DNA of 61,569 bases from Candidatus Contendibacter sp. (GTDB lineage Bacteria > Pseudomonadota > Gammaproteobacteria > Competibacterales > Competibacteraceae), in assembly GCA_008933795.1 (NCBI GenBank), contig WBUJ01000006.1, positions 1-61,569 on the forward strand, given 5' to 3'. Of this stretch, positions 58,735-61,569 are shown in pieces (the first letter of the stretch is position 1; each line of letters begins with the position of its first letter). Position numbers and translations under genes: made by a program. The notes beneath the pieces are model-generated. The model was not told where the DNA came from and did no database searches. It worked only from the letters and a program-made list of their open reading frames with translations.

Positions 58735-60252
58735 ATGCCAAAACCCATCCCCTCAGCCCTGATCGCGCTAGCTCTCGCCTCCATCCTGGGAGCCTGCGCC
58801 TGGCTACCGCCCATGGGCGCCGATGACGCGGCCGACTCCCAAAAAACGGCTGACGCCGCCTACGTGGACTACTGGCAAACCCGCGATCCGTCCGAATATC
58901 GCCAACGAGCGGCCAGCGTCGCAAGCCCGCAACCCGTAGTTCCATCCCCCGATGTCGTGGTGGCGCGGCGACCGGCCCCTCCCGCAAAGACCGAAAGCAA
59001 ACCCGAGACCCGGATCGTGGCGATCATCCCAGTGCAGGAGAGGCCAACCACCCAATCCACCGAGTCCAGAAGGGGAGGAAAAATCTCGACGGTCGCCGCC
59101 CCGACGATCCGCTCCTCCACGCCGCCGACTCAAGCCCAGCGAACCGCCGCCTCGGGTCGGGCCAAGAGCAAGGGCAAATCATCTCCGCTCGCCAGCAAGG
59201 ACCTTTGGGGTCGAATGCGGGGGCGGCTGGCGTTGGCCGACGTGGAGCACCCCCGGATCACCGAGCGGATCGACTACCTGAAACGCAATCCCGGTTATCT
59301 GAACCTGTTCGTCCAGCGCGCCCAGCCGTATCTGTACTACATCGTGGAACACATCGACCGGGGCAGACTGCCGATGGATCTGGCCCTGGTGCCGATGGTG
59401 GAAAGCGCGTTCGAACCCACCGCCGTGTCCCCCAAGGACGCCGCCGGGCTCTGGCAGATCATCCCGACCACCGGGCAGGAATGGGGGCTGATGTTGGCCG
59501 AGGGCTACGACGGCCGCTTCGACATTCACACCTCGACCGACGTCGCCCTGCGCTATCTGCGCTACCTGAACAAGCTGTTCAATGGCGACTGGCTGCTGGC
59601 GCTGGCGGCGTACAACGCCGGGCCGCGCGCCGTGCGGGAGGCGATCGCGGCCCATGCCGCCGAACCGCCCCCAGCGACCGCCGTGGAAACGCACCCCGCC
59701 GTGGTTCTCGCCCTGGCGCTTGCGGCCTCCGCCCGCCCGGTTGCTGCTCCCGAAACGACGCCGCAATCGCTGTTTTGGAGCCTGAAGCTGCCCAAGGAAA
59801 CCCAGGATTACGTGCCCCGGATCGTGGCCCTGGCGCACATCATCGCCGACCCCGGCGCGCAGGGTCTGCAACTCCAGGCCATCGCCAATCAACCCTATCT
59901 GTACCGGGTCGACCTGACACCCGAGACCAAGGTGTTCGACAGCGTCGTGGCCGCCGGCATCCCCATCGAGGAATTTTCCCGCTTCAACCCCGGTTTCAAA
60001 CCCGGCGTCGAACCGCCGGCCCATGCCTACAAGCTGTTGCTACCCCGCGAGCAGGCCCAAAACTTGGTGGCCAGCGCGCCCGGCGCCCGCCTGCTGGCTC
60101 CCAGCAGGCACACGGTCCAAAAGGGCGAAACCCTGGACATCATCGCCAAGCGCCACGGCGTTCCTTCCCAGCAACTGGCGCAGTGGAATGGGCTGGACGG
60201 CAAGGGCCGCCTGAAAGCCGGCCAGCAGTTGATCGTCTATCCTTCCTCGTAA
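58735..60252 (+). CDS. mltD: Membrane-bound lytic murein transglycosylase D-like, with LysM
   Basis: Lipobox GACA; LVPMVESAFEPTAVSPKDAAGLWQIIPTTGQEWGL, ALAAYNAGPRAVREAI; C-terminal LysM HTVQKGETLDIIAKRHGVP. Confidence 0.93.
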   Translation: MPKPIPSALIALALASILGACAWLPPMGADDAADSQKTADAAYVDYWQTRDPSEYRQRAASVASPQPVVPSPDVVVARRPAPPAKTESKPETRIVAIIPVQERPTTQSTESRRGGKISTVAAPTIRSSTPPTQAQRTAASGRAKSKGKSSPLASKDLWGRMRGRLALADVEHPRITERIDYLKRNPGYLNLFVQRAQPYLYYIVEHIDRGRLPMDLALVPMVESAFEPTAVSPKDAAGLWQIIPTTGQEWGLMLAEGYDGRFDIHTSTDVALRYLRYLNKLFNGDWLLALAAYNAGPRAVREAIAAHAAEPPPATAVETHPAVVLALALAASARPVAAPETTPQSLFWSLKLPKETQDYVPRIVALAHIIADPGAQGLQLQAIANQPYLYRVDLTPETKVFDSVVAAGIPIEEFSRFNPGFKPGVEPPAHAYKLLLPREQAQNLVASAPGARLLAPSRHTVQKGETLDIIAKRHGVPSQQLAQWNGLDGKGRLKAGQQLIVYPSS

Positions 60253-60279
60253 GCGGGATGGCGGGCGGGGATCGGCGGC

Positions 60280-60816
60280 TCAGTTGTTCCCGCCGTGCGG
60301 GGCGCCGGGATCGGGAGCGGGCAGTGGCGGAACGCGAAACGGATGCGCGGCCTTGAACTCCTTGACCCGCCGTTCCGCCTCCTCGACCTGGGCTGGGGCC
60401 ATCTTTTTGGCGACGTCCTGTTTGGCTTGGGGCGCTTGGCTGTCGCCCTGAGTATCGGCCAGCGCGTACCAGAAGTAGGCCTGCGCGTAATCCGGCGGCA
60501 CGCCCTGCCCCTCCTCGTACATGATGGCCAGATTGACCTGCGCCTGTGGCAAACCCTGCTCCGCCGCCTTCCGATACCACTGTATCGCTAAGGCGTTGTC
60601 CTGGGGCACCCCCTTGCCTTGGTCGTACAGCACGCCCAGATTGAACTGGGCGAAGGGAACACCCTTTTCGGCCAGCGGCCGGACGATGGCGACCTCGGCG
60701 GCGTAATCGCCGCGCTCGTGGGCGGTCCTGGCCCGATCCCAGTCGCCATCGGCTGCCCAAGCCGGAGCGGTCGTCAACAGGCTGCCCGCCAACAGCAGGA
60801 AAAACGGTTTGTTCAT
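60280..60816 (-). CDS. Sel1-like repeat protein
   Basis: PLAEKGVPFAQFNLGVLYDQGKGVPQDNALAIQWYRKAAEQGLPQAQVNLAIMYEEGQGVPPDYAQAYFWYALA; signal peptide. Confidence 0.92.
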   Translation of the reverse strand: MNKPFFLLLAGSLLTTAPAWAADGDWDRARTAHERGDYAAEVAIVRPLAEKGVPFAQFNLGVLYDQGKGVPQDNALAIQWYRKAAEQGLPQAQVNLAIMYEEGQGVPPDYAQAYFWYALADTQGDSQAPQAKQDVAKKMAPAQVEEAERRVKEFKAAHPFRVPPLPAPDPGAPHGGNN

Positions 60817-61005
60817 GGTCTGGTTACTCGATTGCGGTAATTGCTCGGTTGCGAACCCGCCCAGTTTAGCATTTCGCCGCCGGATGCATTCGCCATCGGG
60901 TTGGCGGGAATTTTTAGTTGGGCGCGCGCTCCATTGTGCTTTAATGGCGTGCGGGTTTTACCCGTACACTCGACAACATCCGCCCATTGCCCGGGTGGCG
61001 CCGCC

Positions 61006-61569
61006 GTGGTCCCACTGCCTTTCAAACCCCGCGACATCCCCAATCTGATCACCGGTCTGCGCATCCTGCTGGTGGCGCCCTTTCTGTGGCTGCTGCTGGA
61101 GGAGCGCTACGGGGCGGCGCTGGCGCTGTTCGTGATCGCTGGCGTCTCCGACGCGCTGGATGGCTTTCTGGCCAAATACTACGGCTGGGCCAGCGAACTG
61201 GGCGGCCTGCTCGATCCCATCGCCGACAAACTGCTGCTCATGGGAGCGATTCTGGCGCTGGGCTGGTTGAACGAACTGCCGGGCTGGCTGGTGGCGCTGG
61301 TGATCGCGCGGGATTTGGTCATCGTCGGTGGCGCGGTCGCCTATCACCTGCGGATCGAACGCTTCCACGCCACGCCGCTGACGATCAGCAAACTGAACAC
61401 GCTCACGCAACTCCTGCTGGTCGGCGCGGTGATCGTCCATTACGGCCTGACTCCGCTGCCGGCGTGGCTGCTGACCGGCGGGATTTATCTGACCGCGCTG
61501 ACTACCTTCTGGAGCGGTGCGGCCTATGTCTGGCGCTGGGGGCGTCTGGCTCGGCGCAAGATCCAACAC
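61006..61569 (+). CDS. CDP-alcohol phosphatidyltransferase (PgsA-like), partial at window edge
   Basis: RDIPNLITGLRILLVAPFLWLLLEERYGAALALFVIAGVSDALDGFLAKYYGWASELGGLLDPIADKLLL; absent from the ORF track because it runs off the end. Confidence 0.88.
   Translation, partial: MVPLPFKPRDIPNLITGLRILLVAPFLWLLLEERYGAALALFVIAGVSDALDGFLAKYYGWASELGGLLDPIADKLLLMGAILALGWLNELPGWLVALVIARDLVIVGGAVAYHLRIERFHATPLTISKLNTLTQLLLVGAVIVHYGLTPLPAWLLTGGIYLTALTTFWSGAAYVWRWGRLARRKIQH

Noticed and set aside
1-61569. Search for tRNA, rRNA, prophage and intact transposase genes
   Set aside because: None seen by reading; only small non-autonomous repeats and one doubtful IS3-type relic. A tRNAscan/Infernal run would settle small RNAs

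Overview
This 61.6 kb GC-rich window reads as a gammaproteobacterial chromosome. The content resembles a polyphosphate/glycogen-cycling organism such as the Competibacter lineage, but that is an inference. I read about 45 protein-coding genes, several decayed genes and at least five families of small palindromic or MITE-like repeats. I saw no rRNA, tRNA, CRISPR array or intact transposase. The dominant theme is phosphorus economy: pstS-pstCAB-pstS2, a Fic-like gene with a degenerate motif, ppk1 and a HAD hydrolase (14.8-23.5 kb); polyphosphate glucokinase (36.2 kb); a betaine-lipid set btaA-btaB plus a PlcP-like metallophosphoesterase (39.3-42.0 kb); a 2-aminoethylphosphonate (AEP) import and degradation cluster with a decayed class-III aminotransferase-type gene (42.4-48.9 kb); and a PhoX-like phosphatase lipoprotein next to a diheme c-type cytochrome lipoprotein (52.5-56.5 kb), divergent from an ECF sigma/anti-sigma pair. 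A second notable cassette is DUF3141 (PhaC-like) / MaoC-phosphotransacylase / acetate kinase / FabI (26.9-32.7 kb). Directly visible anomalies include an ISL3-like MITE with a perfect 8-bp target duplication, two copies of a TA-flanked MITE, premature stops in a cupin and an acetylxylan-esterase-like gene, an internally deleted paralog of an esterase-like gene, a CBS gene frameshifted at an A6 run, and a porin whose 5' end abuts a ~120-bp palindromic repeat. No database search was possible; family calls come from motif and sequence recognition.
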